DNA of 48,721 bases, taken from assembly GCA_902595115.1 (NCBI GenBank), contig CACJOS010000009.1, forward strand, positions 1 through 48,721. The letters are read 5' to 3'. A program made the position numbers and the translations under genes. Position 1 is the first letter of the stretch. Each line of letters opens with the position of its first letter. Source of the DNA: an uncultured Pelagibacteraceae bacterium (GTDB lineage: Bacteria > Pseudomonadota > Alphaproteobacteria > Pelagibacterales > Pelagibacteraceae). Below are positions 17,323-25,248 of the stretch, piece by piece. The notes under the pieces are model-generated. The model was not told where the DNA came from. It did not search any database and worked only from the letters and a program-made list of their open reading frames with translations.

Positions 17323-18320
17323 TTAACGTTTTTAACTAAATTTGTTAAGTATTCTACCATATCAGGATTAGTTTGTGGAAGAACTCCATGTCCCAAGTTA
17401 AATATGTAAGGATGGTTTTTAAATATATCTAAGTATCTTTGAGCTTCCATTTTAATGTTTTTTCTATTTGTTAATAATATTTGAGGATCGATACCTCCCT
17501 GGACTGGAATTTTTATATCTTTAATTATTTTGATAGGGTCAATTTTATAATCTATGTTAATAACATCTGGTTTTGTTTCATCAGTAAATTCTTTGTAATT
17601 ATCTATATTTCTTGGAAAGCAGATGGACGGAATTTTTAATGAACGTATAAATTTAACAACTTTTTTGGTTGGGTTATATATGTTTCTTTCTAGATCTCTC
17701 TTTTTCACTAACCCTGCCCAACTATCAAAAATCTGAATAACACTCGCTCCTGATTTAACTTGATTTTTAATATGGACACATAAAAAATCTGCTATTATTT
17801 CTAAAAGCTCTTTGGTTAATTTTTTATCTTTAATTAGTTTATTCAATTCTTTTTTGGGTGATTTTTTATTTAACATATAAACTAGTATTGTCCATGGGCC
17901 ACCCACAAACCCTATTAAATCTTTATTTTTAAGAAGATTATCTTTCTTTGTTATTTTAAGTGATTCATAAACAGGATTTAATTTGTTAGTAAAATCTTTA
18001 TATGAGATTTTATGTATATTTTGCAATTTAAGTTCACCCAGGATTGGACCATAATTTTTCTTAAAATTAATTTCTTGATCAAGTCCATAAGGCACCATCA
18101 AAATATCAGAAAAAATAATTGCAGCATCTAGATTAAATCTTTTAAGTGGTTGTAAGGTTATTTCTTTAACCTTTTTTTTATTCAAACAAAGATCGATAAA
18201 ATTAGTATTAATTTTTCTTATCTTTCTAAACTCTGGTAAATATCTTCCAGCCTGCCTCATGAACCAAACTGGTTTAATTTTCCTGTCTTTTTTATAAATA
18301 ACTTTTTGTATTGGTGTCAT
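17319..18320 (-). CDS. hemE: Uroporphyrinogen decarboxylase
   Basis: The 333-residue enzyme decarboxylates the four acetate arms of uroporphyrinogen III. The signature PVWFMRQAGRYLPEF is at residues 17-31, and the second signature region FSDILMVPYGLD (about 90-101) has the catalytic aspartate. FVGGPWTILVYML and GHGVLPQTNPD (C-terminal) follow. It is the first gene of hemE-hemH-hemJ. Its start faces the predicted origin (18321-18604), the position hemE holds at the origins of Caulobacter and Rickettsia. Confidence 0.97.
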   Translation of the reverse strand: MTPIQKVIYKKDRKIKPVWFMRQAGRYLPEFRKIRKINTNFIDLCLNKKKVKEITLQPLKRFNLDAAIIFSDILMVPYGLDQEINFKKNYGPILGELKLQNIHKISYKDFTNKLNPVYESLKITKKDNLLKNKDLIGFVGGPWTILVYMLNKKSPKKELNKLIKDKKLTKELLEIIADFLCVHIKNQVKSGASVIQIFDSWAGLVKKRDLERNIYNPTKKVVKFIRSLKIPSICFPRNIDNYKEFTDETKPDVINIDYKIDPIKIIKDIKIPVQGGIDPQILLTNRKNIKMEAQRYLDIFKNHPYIFNLGHGVLPQTNPDMVEYLTNLVKNVK

Positions 18321-18365
18321 ATTAAATAAATAATAAATTCTTGATATATTTAGTATATAGTCATG

Positions 18366-18382
18366 TTAATCATGGTGATTAA
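18366..18382. repeat. Inverted repeat in the predicted origin
   Basis: TTAATCA-TGG-TGATTAA is a perfect 7-bp inverted repeat with a 3-nt spacer. TGATTAA recurs at 18536-18542. In alphaproteobacterial origins TTAA half-sites are associated with CtrA-type regulators, but here the TTAA spacing is 9 rather than 7 bases, so the binder is unknown. Confidence 0.6.
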
Positions 18383-18407
18383 TTTTTATTAACTACTTAT
18401 AACCTTT

Positions 18408-18416
18408 TTTTCCACA
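18408..18416 (+). promoter_or_regulatory. DnaA box
   Basis: TTTTCCACA fits the consensus TTWTNCACA exactly and lies in the hemE-PPSR gap. It is the best DnaA-box candidate in the predicted origin. Confidence 0.65.
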
Positions 18417-18498
18417 TAAATTTTAAGAAATTCAGTTAAAATTGCTTAATTAAAACACTTAGTTCATTTTATTATTTATTGTGGAATTGTTTTATACC

Positions 18499-18507
18499 TG
18501 TGCTTAA
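18499..18507 (-). promoter_or_regulatory. DnaA box-like site (one mismatch)
   Basis: TGTGCTTAA on the plus strand reads TTAAGCACA on the minus strand, one base from TTWTNCACA. It lies 82 bases from the exact box and next to the AT-rich candidate unwinding region. Confidence 0.5.
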
Positions 18508-18604
18508 AAATGTTAATTAAGTCAGTTTTTTTCCATGATTAAACAATAATATTCTATTTTAATCAAAATAAGTTTATTATGAACATTTTTTATACAAAAT
18601 ATAC

Positions 18605-19429
18605 ATGAGTAATTCATATCAAATATATTTAATATCAGATTCAACTGGAGAAACCCTAGATAGAATATTTCTAGCTCTAAAAGCACAATTTAAAGATTTT
18701 GATTACGATACAAATCACTTCTCATTTACGAGAACAGAAAACCAAATCAAAAAAATATTTGAAAAAATTAATAAGAAAAAAAAAATAATTATTCTTTATA
18801 CAATTGTTGATAGTAAACTGAGTGATTTTTTAACAAATGAAAGCGAAAAAGAAAATATTCCTTGCTTTGGTGTTCTGGGTGATTTAATTCAGAGTTTTTC
18901 AAAGATACTTAATCAAAATGCATTACATGTTCCTAGTAGGCAACACATAATGAATGATGACTATTATCGAAAAATAGATGCTATTCAATTCACAATGAAC
19001 CATGACGACGGTAATTCATTGGATGACATACAAAAATCAGACATAATATTGTTAGGTGTAAGTAGAACTAGTAAAACACCAACATCCATATACTTAGCTA
19101 ATAAAGGGTACAAAGTTTCAAATATCCCAATAGTAAATAAATATTCGATCCCAGAAGACATAAAAAAAATTCCTAGAAAAAAATGTATTATAGGTCTAAT
19201 AGCTGAACCTAAGAGATTAGCGGAAATAAGAAGAAATAGGATGAACAGTTTAAATGAAACTGGTAACAAAAAATATATAGATATTCAAAAAATTCAAAAT
19301 GAAGTCGAAAGCTCAAAAAAAACATTCCAAAAATTTAAATGGCCGACTATAGATGTAAGTAGGAAATCAGTTGAGGAGACGGCCGCATCAGTTATTAAAA
19401 TTTATGAGATAAATAAAAAAAATGCTTAA
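18605..19429 (+). CDS. Pyruvate phosphate dikinase/PEP synthase regulatory kinase-phosphorylase (DUF299)
   Basis: The 274-residue protein begins with ISDSTGETL (10-18) and carries the P-loop-like GVSRTSKTPTS at 151-161, both hallmarks of the DUF299 family. HVPSRQH and DAIQFTMNHDDG lie between them, and IGLIAEPKRLAEIRRNR follows. Family members use ADP to phosphorylate a threonine of pyruvate phosphate dikinase (or PEP synthase) and use phosphate to reverse it, controlling carbon flow between pyruvate and PEP. The target enzyme is not in this window. It is the first rightward gene after the predicted origin, as in other alphaproteobacteria, and overlaps maf by 8 bp. Confidence 0.94.
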   Translation: MSNSYQIYLISDSTGETLDRIFLALKAQFKDFDYDTNHFSFTRTENQIKKIFEKINKKKKIIILYTIVDSKLSDFLTNESEKENIPCFGVLGDLIQSFSKILNQNALHVPSRQHIMNDDYYRKIDAIQFTMNHDDGNSLDDIQKSDIILLGVSRTSKTPTSIYLANKGYKVSNIPIVNKYSIPEDIKKIPRKKCIIGLIAEPKRLAEIRRNRMNSLNETGNKKYIDIQKIQNEVESSKKTFQKFKWPTIDVSRKSVEETAASVIKIYEINKKNA

Positions 19430-20000
19430 TATAATTTTAGCCTCAAAAAGCAAAGTAAGAAAAGATATTTTAGAAAAAAACAATATTTTATGTACTGTCG
19501 AACCTTCTAATATAGACGAAGACCCTGTTAAAGAAAGTCTTATAAAAGAGGGGGCTACACCAGAAATAATTTCTAAAAATTTAGCTGAGTTAAAAGCAAA
19601 TAAAGTTAGCCAAAAAAATAACGAAAATTTAGTGTTGGGGGCAGATAGTGTTATAGATCTTGAGGGTATGTTGATTTCAAAACCAGAAAATAGAAATGAG
19701 GCTTTAGATATACTAAAAAGATTAAACGGGAAGAACCATTCCTTAATAAGTTCTGTTTGCATATCAAAAAATGGATCTATGGTGTGGAATTATACAGATA
19801 AAGCAATTCTCACAATGAAGAAAATGTCTGAAGAGCATTTAAAAGATTATTTGTCTAAAATATCTGATGAAGATTTATATGCATATAATGTTTATCAAAT
19901 TGAGGGAGAGGGAAGGAAATTATTTTCAAAGATTGAAGGAGATGAAGATACAATTATGGGGTTACCAATCAAAAAAATTAAAGAATATTTAATTAAATGA
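19422..20000 (+). CDS. maf: Maf-family nucleoside triphosphate pyrophosphatase
   Basis: The 192-residue protein has the Maf N-terminal motif LASKSKVRKDIL (6-17), the catalytic GADS region (73-76, with Asp75) and the C-terminal DEDLYAYNVYQIEGEGR segment. The usual YaGaYxIqGxg is changed to YAYNVYQIEG. These enzymes hydrolyse non-canonical or modified nucleotides and are linked with septum arrest. The gene overlaps the DUF299 gene upstream by 8 bp and the AsmA-like gene downstream by 4 bp, and maf-aroE-coaE-dnaQ is a conserved order. Confidence 0.92.
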   Translation: MLNIILASKSKVRKDILEKNNILCTVEPSNIDEDPVKESLIKEGATPEIISKNLAELKANKVSQKNNENLVLGADSVIDLEGMLISKPENRNEALDILKRLNGKNHSLISSVCISKNGSMVWNYTDKAILTMKKMSEEHLKDYLSKISDEDLYAYNVYQIEGEGRKLFSKIEGDEDTIMGLPIKKIKEYLIK

Positions 20001-20707
20001 AAAAGTTTTTAATCTCATTACTGATAATTGTTTTTTCTATATATTTTTTGGTAGAATTTATTGGGGATAGATTAATTAAGAATATATTACAAAAAAATAT
20101 TTCTAGTGCGCTAAATAGAGATGTGTCAATTAAAAAGTTAAACATTAATTATTTAAGTGGAGAAGCTAAGGGAAAAGACATCAGTCTATTAAACAAAAAA
20201 TTTGATGGATATCTATTAAAAATTGGCTCTATAGTTGTAGATCTAGATACATTTTCAATTTTCTCTAATGATATTAAAATTAATAATATTTTATTAGAAA
20301 ATATAAAAGTTAATTACTATTTTAATTTTTCTGAACAAATAATTTCTGACAATGTAAGATCCCTAAGAGAAGAACTTGAAAATAAAAACACATATTCTCA
20401 ATCCAATAAATATTTTAATATAAAAAATTTAGATGTTAAAAATATTTCTTTATCTGCATCTTCACCAAATTTAAATATTGAAAAAACTATAAGACTAGAT
20501 GATATGAATTTTGATAATGTTGGGAATACAAGTGAAAGCAGGGACTATAAAGATATATTAAAAGATATATTCATTGACACAAGTGAAATCATAAAAGAAA
20601 AAATATTTAATGAAAATTTTTTAGAAAAACTTGAAAATTTTGATTCAAATCAGTTAGAAGATAAAGTTAAAGACAAATTAAAGAATAAACTTAAAAATCT
20701 ATTTTAA
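19997..20707 (+). CDS. AsmA/DUF748-like inner-membrane-anchored protein
   Basis: The 236-residue protein has an N-terminal membrane anchor (about 4-24), followed by the AsmA-type opening RLIKNILQKNISSALNRDVSIKKLN, where a helix leads into repeating short strands. NYLSGEAKGKDISLLN and KINNILLENIKVNYYF are typical of AsmA/DUF748 envelope proteins. The C-terminus is charged and helical (QLEDKVKDKLKNKLKNLF). Large AsmA-like proteins bridge the periplasm and move lipids, but this one is short, so any transport role is only a guess. It is inserted between maf and aroE, with a 4-bp overlap with maf and a 1-bp overlap with aroE. Confidence 0.65.
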   Translation: MKKFLISLLIIVFSIYFLVEFIGDRLIKNILQKNISSALNRDVSIKKLNINYLSGEAKGKDISLLNKKFDGYLLKIGSIVVDLDTFSIFSNDIKINNILLENIKVNYYFNFSEQIISDNVRSLREELENKNTYSQSNKYFNIKNLDVKNISLSASSPNLNIEKTIRLDDMNFDNVGNTSESRDYKDILKDIFIDTSEIIKEKIFNENFLEKLENFDSNQLEDKVKDKLKNKLKNLF

Positions 20708-21504
20708 TGAAAAAATATTTAGTTATAGGAAATCCAATAGAGCACTCTTTATCCCCAAAACTCCATAATTATTGGATAAAACAAAATAATATTAATGCGT
20801 CTTATGAAAAAAAATTAATTTCAGAAAATGATATTACAAATATTATTTCAAAAATTAAATCTGAGGAAATTGCTGGAATTAATGTAACAGTTCCATTTAA
20901 AAATAAAATTGTTCCTTTTGTTGACATTTTAACAAAGGAGGCAGATCAAACCAAATCTATTAATACTATTTACCTCGAAAAAGGGAAAACTATTGGACAT
21001 AATACTGACATTGCTGGTTTTGAGCTAGGAATAAGATCATACGGATACAATATTGAAAAAAAAAATATTTTTATACTTGGAGCAGGTGGAGTTGTTCCAT
21101 CCATAATTGTTGCTTTAAAAAAAATGAAAGCTTTAAATATATTTATTTACAACAGAACTCTAGACAAGGCTAAAGCTCTTAAAGATAAGTTTAATTACAT
21201 TAAAATTATAGAAAATAATGAAATTCCTGAGCATATTGACATGATAATAAATGCAACAAGTCTTGGAATTAATAAGGATGATAAAATTGATTTAGATTAT
21301 GGAAAAATAGGATCGAATAAATTTTATTATGATGTTATTTACAATCCTCCACAAACAAACTTTTTGAAACAAGCTAAAATATTTGGAAATAATACCGAAA
21401 ATGGAAAAATGATGTTTATTTACCAAGCACACCAGGCGTTTTCTATTTGGCATAAAGTTTTTCCAAAAATCGATGAAAAAGTAATTGAGTTATTAGATAA
21501 ATGA
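20707..21504 (+). CDS. aroE: Shikimate dehydrogenase
   Basis: The 265-residue enzyme reduces 3-dehydroshikimate with NADPH in aromatic amino-acid synthesis. Visible landmarks: SLSP (14-17, shikimate binding), GINVTVPFK with catalytic Lys65, HNTD with Asp101, the nucleotide-binding GAGGVV at 125-130, and NATSLG near 180. GKMMFIYQAHQAFSIWH at the C-terminus includes the conserved Q-x-x-x-x-F region. It overlaps the AsmA-like gene by 1 bp and coaE by 4 bp. Confidence 0.96.
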   Translation: MKKYLVIGNPIEHSLSPKLHNYWIKQNNINASYEKKLISENDITNIISKIKSEEIAGINVTVPFKNKIVPFVDILTKEADQTKSINTIYLEKGKTIGHNTDIAGFELGIRSYGYNIEKKNIFILGAGGVVPSIIVALKKMKALNIFIYNRTLDKAKALKDKFNYIKIIENNEIPEHIDMIINATSLGINKDDKIDLDYGKIGSNKFYYDVIYNPPQTNFLKQAKIFGNNTENGKMMFIYQAHQAFSIWHKVFPKIDEKVIELLDK

Positions 21505-22076
21505 AAAGAATTGCCATAGTAGGTGAAATTGGATCTGGAAAAACTTTTGCTGCAAAACTGTTTGGTCTTCCGACATTTAATGCAGATAATGAAGTAAACA
21601 AAATATATAATAAAAATAGAGTTGCATATAAAAAATTAAGAAAAAAACTCCCAAAATTTATTAGTTCATTTCCGATAAAGAAAAATGAATTATCTAATGC
21701 AGTGAATAAAAATACGAAAAACTTAAAAATTATAACGAAAATTGTACACCCACTTGTTAGGCAGAGGATGAATTTTTTTTTAAGAAAAAATAAAAAAAAA
21801 AGAGCAGTTATTTTGGATATCCCTTTATATTTTGAAAATAAAATTAATAAAAATGATGATGTTGTAATATTTATAGAAGCCTCCCAAAAAAAAATAAATA
21901 AAGCACTTAAAAAAAGACAGAGGACTAATACCAAACTTTTAAAAAAATTAGGTATTTTACAAATGTCCAAAAATGTTAAAAAAAGAAGATCTGATCATGT
22001 TATTAAAAACAATTTTAAGAGTGAAAATTTAAAAAAAAAAGTTAAAATTTTAAAAGAAGAAATTTTAAGAAAATGA
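21501..22076 (+). CDS. coaE: Dephospho-CoA kinase
   Basis: The 191-residue kinase phosphorylates dephospho-CoA in the last step of CoA synthesis. The P-loop GEIGSGKT is at residues 8-15, followed by FNADNEVNKIY (substrate-binding aspartate region), VHPLVRQRM, and LDIPLYFE (the usual DVPLLFE). The family's R-x-x-x-R lid is seen as KKRQRTN. The protein is very lysine- and asparagine-rich and somewhat shorter than usual (about 200). Overlaps of 4 bp with both aroE and dnaQ indicate a coupled operon. Confidence 0.93.
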   Translation: MKRIAIVGEIGSGKTFAAKLFGLPTFNADNEVNKIYNKNRVAYKKLRKKLPKFISSFPIKKNELSNAVNKNTKNLKIITKIVHPLVRQRMNFFLRKNKKKRAVILDIPLYFENKINKNDDVVIFIEASQKKINKALKKRQRTNTKLLKKLGILQMSKNVKKRRSDHVIKNNFKSENLKKKVKILKEEILRK

Positions 22077-22744
22077 AAGAAATTATTCTTGATACTGAGA
22101 CTACCGGTTTAGATGTAAAAGATGGACATAGAATTGTTGAAATTGGTTGCTTAGAGCTAGATGATTTTGTTTTAACATCGAAAAAATTCCATTGCTATTT
22201 AAACCCGCAAAGAAAAGTTTCTGAGCAAGCTCTCAAAATACACGGCTATACAGATGAATTTCTTTCAAAACAAAAAAAATTTTCTGATATTGTCGATGAA
22301 TTTTTGGAATTTATTAAAGATAAAAAATTAATTATTCATAACGCTGGTTTTGACCTATCGCACTTAAATAACGAACTTTCAATTTTAGGAAAAGATAAAA
22401 TTGTTAAGTCTAATGTTATTGACACCTTAGAATTAGCAAGAAATAAATATCCAGGCTCCCAAAATAGTTTAGATGCTCTTTGTAAAAGATACAAAATAGA
22501 TAATTCAAAAAGAGTAAAGCATACAGCTCTAGTAGACTGTGAGCTTTTATCAAAAGTTTATATTAATTTAACTGGGCAAAAAGAACCCCTACTTAAATTT
22601 GAAAATGAGTATGTAGGCACTCTTAAAAAAGAAGACCTAAAGAAAAATATTTACTGTAAAAAAGTAATTAGACCTTCAGAAAATGATTTAAAGCTTCACA
22701 AACAATTTTTAAAAAGTAGTCAAAAGAAAAATTATTTTAATTAA
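22073..22744 (+). CDS. dnaQ: DNA polymerase III epsilon subunit (proofreading exonuclease)
   Basis: The 223-residue DEDDh exonuclease shows ExoI DTETTGL (7-13), ExoII HNAGFDLSHL (about 90-99) and ExoIII with HTALVDC (His about 156, Asp about 160). SEQALKIHGYTDEFL lies after ExoI. It removes misinserted bases for the replicative polymerase. The usual clamp-binding motif and C-terminal polymerase-binding tail are short. The gene closes the origin-proximal run and overlaps the convergent secB by 8 bp. Confidence 0.95.
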   Translation: MKEIILDTETTGLDVKDGHRIVEIGCLELDDFVLTSKKFHCYLNPQRKVSEQALKIHGYTDEFLSKQKKFSDIVDEFLEFIKDKKLIIHNAGFDLSHLNNELSILGKDKIVKSNVIDTLELARNKYPGSQNSLDALCKRYKIDNSKRVKHTALVDCELLSKVYINLTGQKEPLLKFENEYVGTLKKEDLKKNIYCKKVIRPSENDLKLHKQFLKSSQKKNYFN

Positions 22745-23159
22745 ACTTTTCATTAAATAGTTTGGTAAAATCAACCTTTTTTTCAAACTTTACGCCAGGA
22801 AATCCTGAGTCTGTGAGAGTCCTTATCAAAATCTTCTCAAGGTTTGGAAATACATCATTTTGAACATCACAAAGTATAATTTTTTGCAATTCTTTTTTTT
22901 CTTTAATTTCATTCTCTACTCTTATTATAATTGCGTAAACTATTTCAAAATACGATTTTTTTTCATTTTGTGTTTTATCTTGAAATTTTAATTTAGTGTT
23001 TACTTCAATTAATTTATTTTTAAGTGGTTTTGAGTTAATATCTATATCTAATTCATATTTTGAAATATTATCTTTTGTATAAAGATAACTCTCTACATTT
23101 GGAGTTTCACTCGATAAATCTTTAATATAGGATGAGAGTATTTTATATTTTTCAGCCAT
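22737..23159 (-). CDS. secB: Protein-export chaperone SecB
   Basis: I choose the ATG at 23157-23159, giving 140 residues starting MAEKYKILSSYIKDLSSETPN, the typical alphaproteobacterial SecB N-terminus. An ATG three codons upstream is possible. Segments EVNTKLKF, SYFEIVYAIII and the C-terminal DSGFPGVKFEKKVDFTKLF match the family. SecB tetramers hold preproteins unfolded and deliver them to SecA; the porin and lipoproteins in this window are plausible clients. The start overlaps the fxsA stop by 8 bp, and the 3' end overlaps dnaQ by 8 bp. Confidence 0.9.
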   Translation of the reverse strand: MAEKYKILSSYIKDLSSETPNVESYLYTKDNISKYELDIDINSKPLKNKLIEVNTKLKFQDKTQNEKKSYFEIVYAIIIRVENEIKEKKELQKIILCDVQNDVFPNLEKILIRTLTDSGFPGVKFEKKVDFTKLFNEKFN

Positions 23160-23568
23160 TCTTATCATCTATATCTTCTGATTCACCCTCAATAAAGTCT
23201 TCTTTTTTTTTTATTTTTGTAGAATAATTTTTAGAAAACTTGAGAAAGATTAACTTTCTGGTTGGAGGAAATATCATTAATAAACCCACTAAATCTGTTG
23301 CAAATCCTGGTATGATTAATAGCAAGGAAGCAAACGCTAAAGCGGCGCCTGAAATTATTTCATAAATAGGTAATTCATTTTTCATCATTTGGCTTAACCC
23401 AGATCTAAGTGTATTAAAACCTTCGTATCTTGCATAAAATACGCCAAGGAATGCGGTTACAAAAATTAGTGAGATAGTGTATAGAGCTCCAATTTTACCC
23501 CCTATCTCTATGAATAGATATATTTCAATAACTGGTATTAAAATAATAAGTAATAATATCGCGTTCAT
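23152..23568 (-). CDS. fxsA: FxsA-family membrane protein
   Basis: The 138-residue protein has membrane helices at about 2-20, 27-45 and a longer hydrophobic region at 70-100. It has the FxsA features IPVIEIYLFIEIGG and IPGFATDLVGLLMIFPPTRK, and an acidic hydrophilic tail. FxsA was named for suppressing phage F exclusion in E. coli; its molecular role is unknown. The pairing secB-fxsA, divergent from a Tim44-like gene, is common in alphaproteobacteria. Confidence 0.9.
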   Translation of the reverse strand: MNAILLLIILIPVIEIYLFIEIGGKIGALYTISLIFVTAFLGVFYARYEGFNTLRSGLSQMMKNELPIYEIISGAALAFASLLLIIPGFATDLVGLLMIFPPTRKLIFLKFSKNYSTKIKKKEDFIEGESEDIDDKNG

Positions 23569-23626
23569 TTGTCTTTAATTTAATTTGCTAGTTGAAATTT
23601 AGCAACATAGTAAATACTATTACTAA

Positions 23627-24214
23627 ATGAATAATAGTTTCGAATATATAGATATAATACTTTTAGCAATGATTGCTGGTTTTATCTTTTTAAGATTAAG
23701 AGGTATTTTAGGAAAAAAATCAGGTTTTGAGGATAAAATGCCGACAAGTTTTCCTCACGATTTTCCAAATAAAGCTCCAAAAAAACCCCTAAATGAAAAT
23801 ACTTTTGATGAAGGGGCACAAAAAGATTTCATAAAAGGAGCAAAAATTGCTTATGAAAATATAATTACTAGTTTTTCATCTGGAAATTTAAAAAGCGTGA
23901 AAGAGCTTTTAGACAAAAAAGTATACAATCAATTTGATGAAGCAATTAAATCAAGAAATGCAAATGGGCAAATATCAGAAACTACTTTTATAGGTATTAA
24001 TTCTGCAGAAATAAAAAATCATGAAAATAAAAAAGGGTTTTTAGAGGTAACAGTTAATTTTGTCAGCGAAATAATTTCTTGCGTAAAGGACAAAAATAAT
24101 AATATTTTGACAGGTGATCCTAAAAAAATCAAAAAAGTCTTTGACACCTGGAAATTTTCGAAGCAGATTAACTCAACAAATCCAAATTGGCTATTGATTG
24201 ACACAGAAAATTGA
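23627..24214 (+). CDS. Tim44-domain membrane-anchored protein
   Basis: The 195-residue protein has one N-terminal membrane helix (about 9-25), followed by RLRGILGKKSG, a linker, and a Tim44-like domain from about residue 65 (AYENIITSFSSGNLKSVKELLDKKVYNQF and later DTWKFSKQINSTNPNWLLID). Alphaproteobacterial members (TimA type) are thought to relate to the ancestor of mitochondrial Tim44 and act at the inner membrane. It is divergent from fxsA-secB with a 58-bp gap, and smr begins at a TTG that overlaps its TGA. This supports an envelope or export role. Confidence 0.88.
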   Translation: MNNSFEYIDIILLAMIAGFIFLRLRGILGKKSGFEDKMPTSFPHDFPNKAPKKPLNENTFDEGAQKDFIKGAKIAYENIITSFSSGNLKSVKELLDKKVYNQFDEAIKSRNANGQISETTFIGINSAEIKNHENKKGFLEVTVNFVSEIISCVKDKNNNILTGDPKKIKKVFDTWKFSKQINSTNPNWLLIDTEN

Positions 24215-24621
24215 TAAAAAAAATTTCTGAAAAAGATATTAAGGATTGGCAAGAATTTATTAAAAAAAACGAAAAATTAGAAAATAAAGACAACCTTCAA
24301 GACAAAACAATTGCAAAAAGACATGTAGAAATTGATTTGCACGGATACACATTAGAAGGAGCTAACAAAAAAATGACTAAGTATATAAATGAATGCTATG
24401 AAAATAATATTTCAGTTATCAATGTAATTACTGGAAAAGGTTTGAGATCTAAAAATAAAGAAAACCCTTACTCTTCAACCGATCTTGGAATACTTAAGCA
24501 TTCAGTGCCTAGTTATATAAAAAATAATACAGAACTAATGAACAAAATAAAATTCGTTGATTTTGATGAGGAAGACAAAAATAACAAAGGAAGCTTTAAC
24601 ATTTTTTTAAAAAAGAAATAA
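24211..24621 (+). CDS. Smr-domain endonuclease-like protein
   Basis: The 136-residue protein has the Smr motifs EIDLHGYTLEGA (the usual LDLHG) near residues 32-43 and VITGKGLRSKN near 73-83. The start is the TTG at 24211-24213, overlapping the upstream TGA. Smr domains resemble MutS2 tails and act as nucleases on branched DNA or on RNA of stalled ribosomes. In other alphaproteobacteria this gene follows timA and a lytic transglycosylase (mltA); here the transglycosylase is absent. Confidence 0.9.
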   Translation: MIKKISEKDIKDWQEFIKKNEKLENKDNLQDKTIAKRHVEIDLHGYTLEGANKKMTKYINECYENNISVINVITGKGLRSKNKENPYSSTDLGILKHSVPSYIKNNTELMNKIKFVDFDEEDKNNKGSFNIFLKKK

Positions 24622-24630
24622 TATTTTAAT

Positions 24631-25248
24631 ATGAAAAATTTTAAACCAAGAATTAAAGCTAGATTAAGAAAAGGAAAAATTGATATTAAAAAAAAATTTT
24701 CCTCAGTTAGTGAAAAAGCAAAGATTGTAAAAAGCCAAACGGATATAAAAAAAAATATAAAAGATTTCTTCGATTGGGTCAAAGGAGCTGAACTTATAGA
24801 ATTAGAAAAATGTAATATTTCAGAGGATCCTGTGAGACCAGAACTTGATAATATTTTTAGAACAAATTATGGAAGAAAAATATTTGGTGTTAAATTCAAG
24901 GATGAAATTCATGCAGTAATGTGTTTTGCATTCACAGATCAGATTCCAAAATCAGTTGAGGAACTTGATTTATTCAGTCAGGATGCCTTTTTAAAAAATG
25001 TTCAAAGAGATCCAGATAAAGTTGGCAGAATAGCGGTTGCTTATACAGTTTGGTCTAAGAAAAAAGGAGGCGGTAAACTTATTGTAAAAGAAGTTTATAA
25101 AATGATAAAAAAATCAAATCATCTCAATAGATTAGTGACACTGTCACCTTTGACTGATATGGCTAGAAAATTTCACCTTAGAAATGGCGCAGTAGAATTA
25201 CAAGTTAATGAAACAACCCAAAATTTTGAATATAAAGTTATAAAATAA
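24631..25248 (+). CDS. GNAT-like hypothetical protein
   Basis: I do not recognise a specific family. The 205-residue protein starts with a very basic stretch (residues 1-40, many lysines) and then has a domain resembling an acetyltransferase fold: [43 protein letters not shown] (strand beta-4 plus a possible CoA-binding loop near 140-150), and [20 protein letters not shown], which matches the common GNAT ending A-x-x-F-Y-x-x-x-G. The substrate is unknown. It lies 9 bp after smr and its end overlaps the convergent hslU by 11 bp. Confidence that it is a real gene is high; the function is weakly supported. Confidence 0.7.
   Translation: MKNFKPRIKARLRKGKIDIKKKFSSVSEKAKIVKSQTDIKKNIKDFFDWVKGAELIELEKCNISEDPVRPELDNIFRTNYGRKIFGVKFKDEIHAVMCFAFTDQIPKSVEELDLFSQDAFLKNVQRDPDKVGRIAVAYTVWSKKKGGGKLIVKEVYKMIKKSNHLNRLVTLSPLTDMARKFHLRNGAVELQVNETTQNFEYKVIK

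Larger units (their letters stand above)
18321..18604. other. Predicted chromosomal replication origin (oriC)
   Basis: The 284-bp gap between hemE and the PPSR gene is the longest non-coding stretch here. Seen in it: TTTTCCACA at 18408-18416 (fits the DnaA-box pattern TTWTNCACA) and TGTGCTTAA at 18499-18507 (one mismatch on the other strand). TTTTCCATG at 18529-18537 is a weaker match. There is also an inverted repeat at 18366-18382, two TTAATTAA sequences (18446-18453, 18513-18520), and an AT-rich flank at 18541-18600 with only 7 G/C in 60 bases. Known: the origins of Caulobacter crescentus and Rickettsia prowazekii lie between hemE and this DUF299 gene. Genes to the left run mostly leftward and genes to the right run rightward, as expected for divergent replication. 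It must also hold the promoters of both flanking genes. Confidence 0.8.

Noticed and set aside
18366..18382. CtrA binding site in the origin
   Set aside because: The TTAA half-sites are separated by 9 bases rather than 7, so I keep it only as an inverted repeat with an unknown binder.
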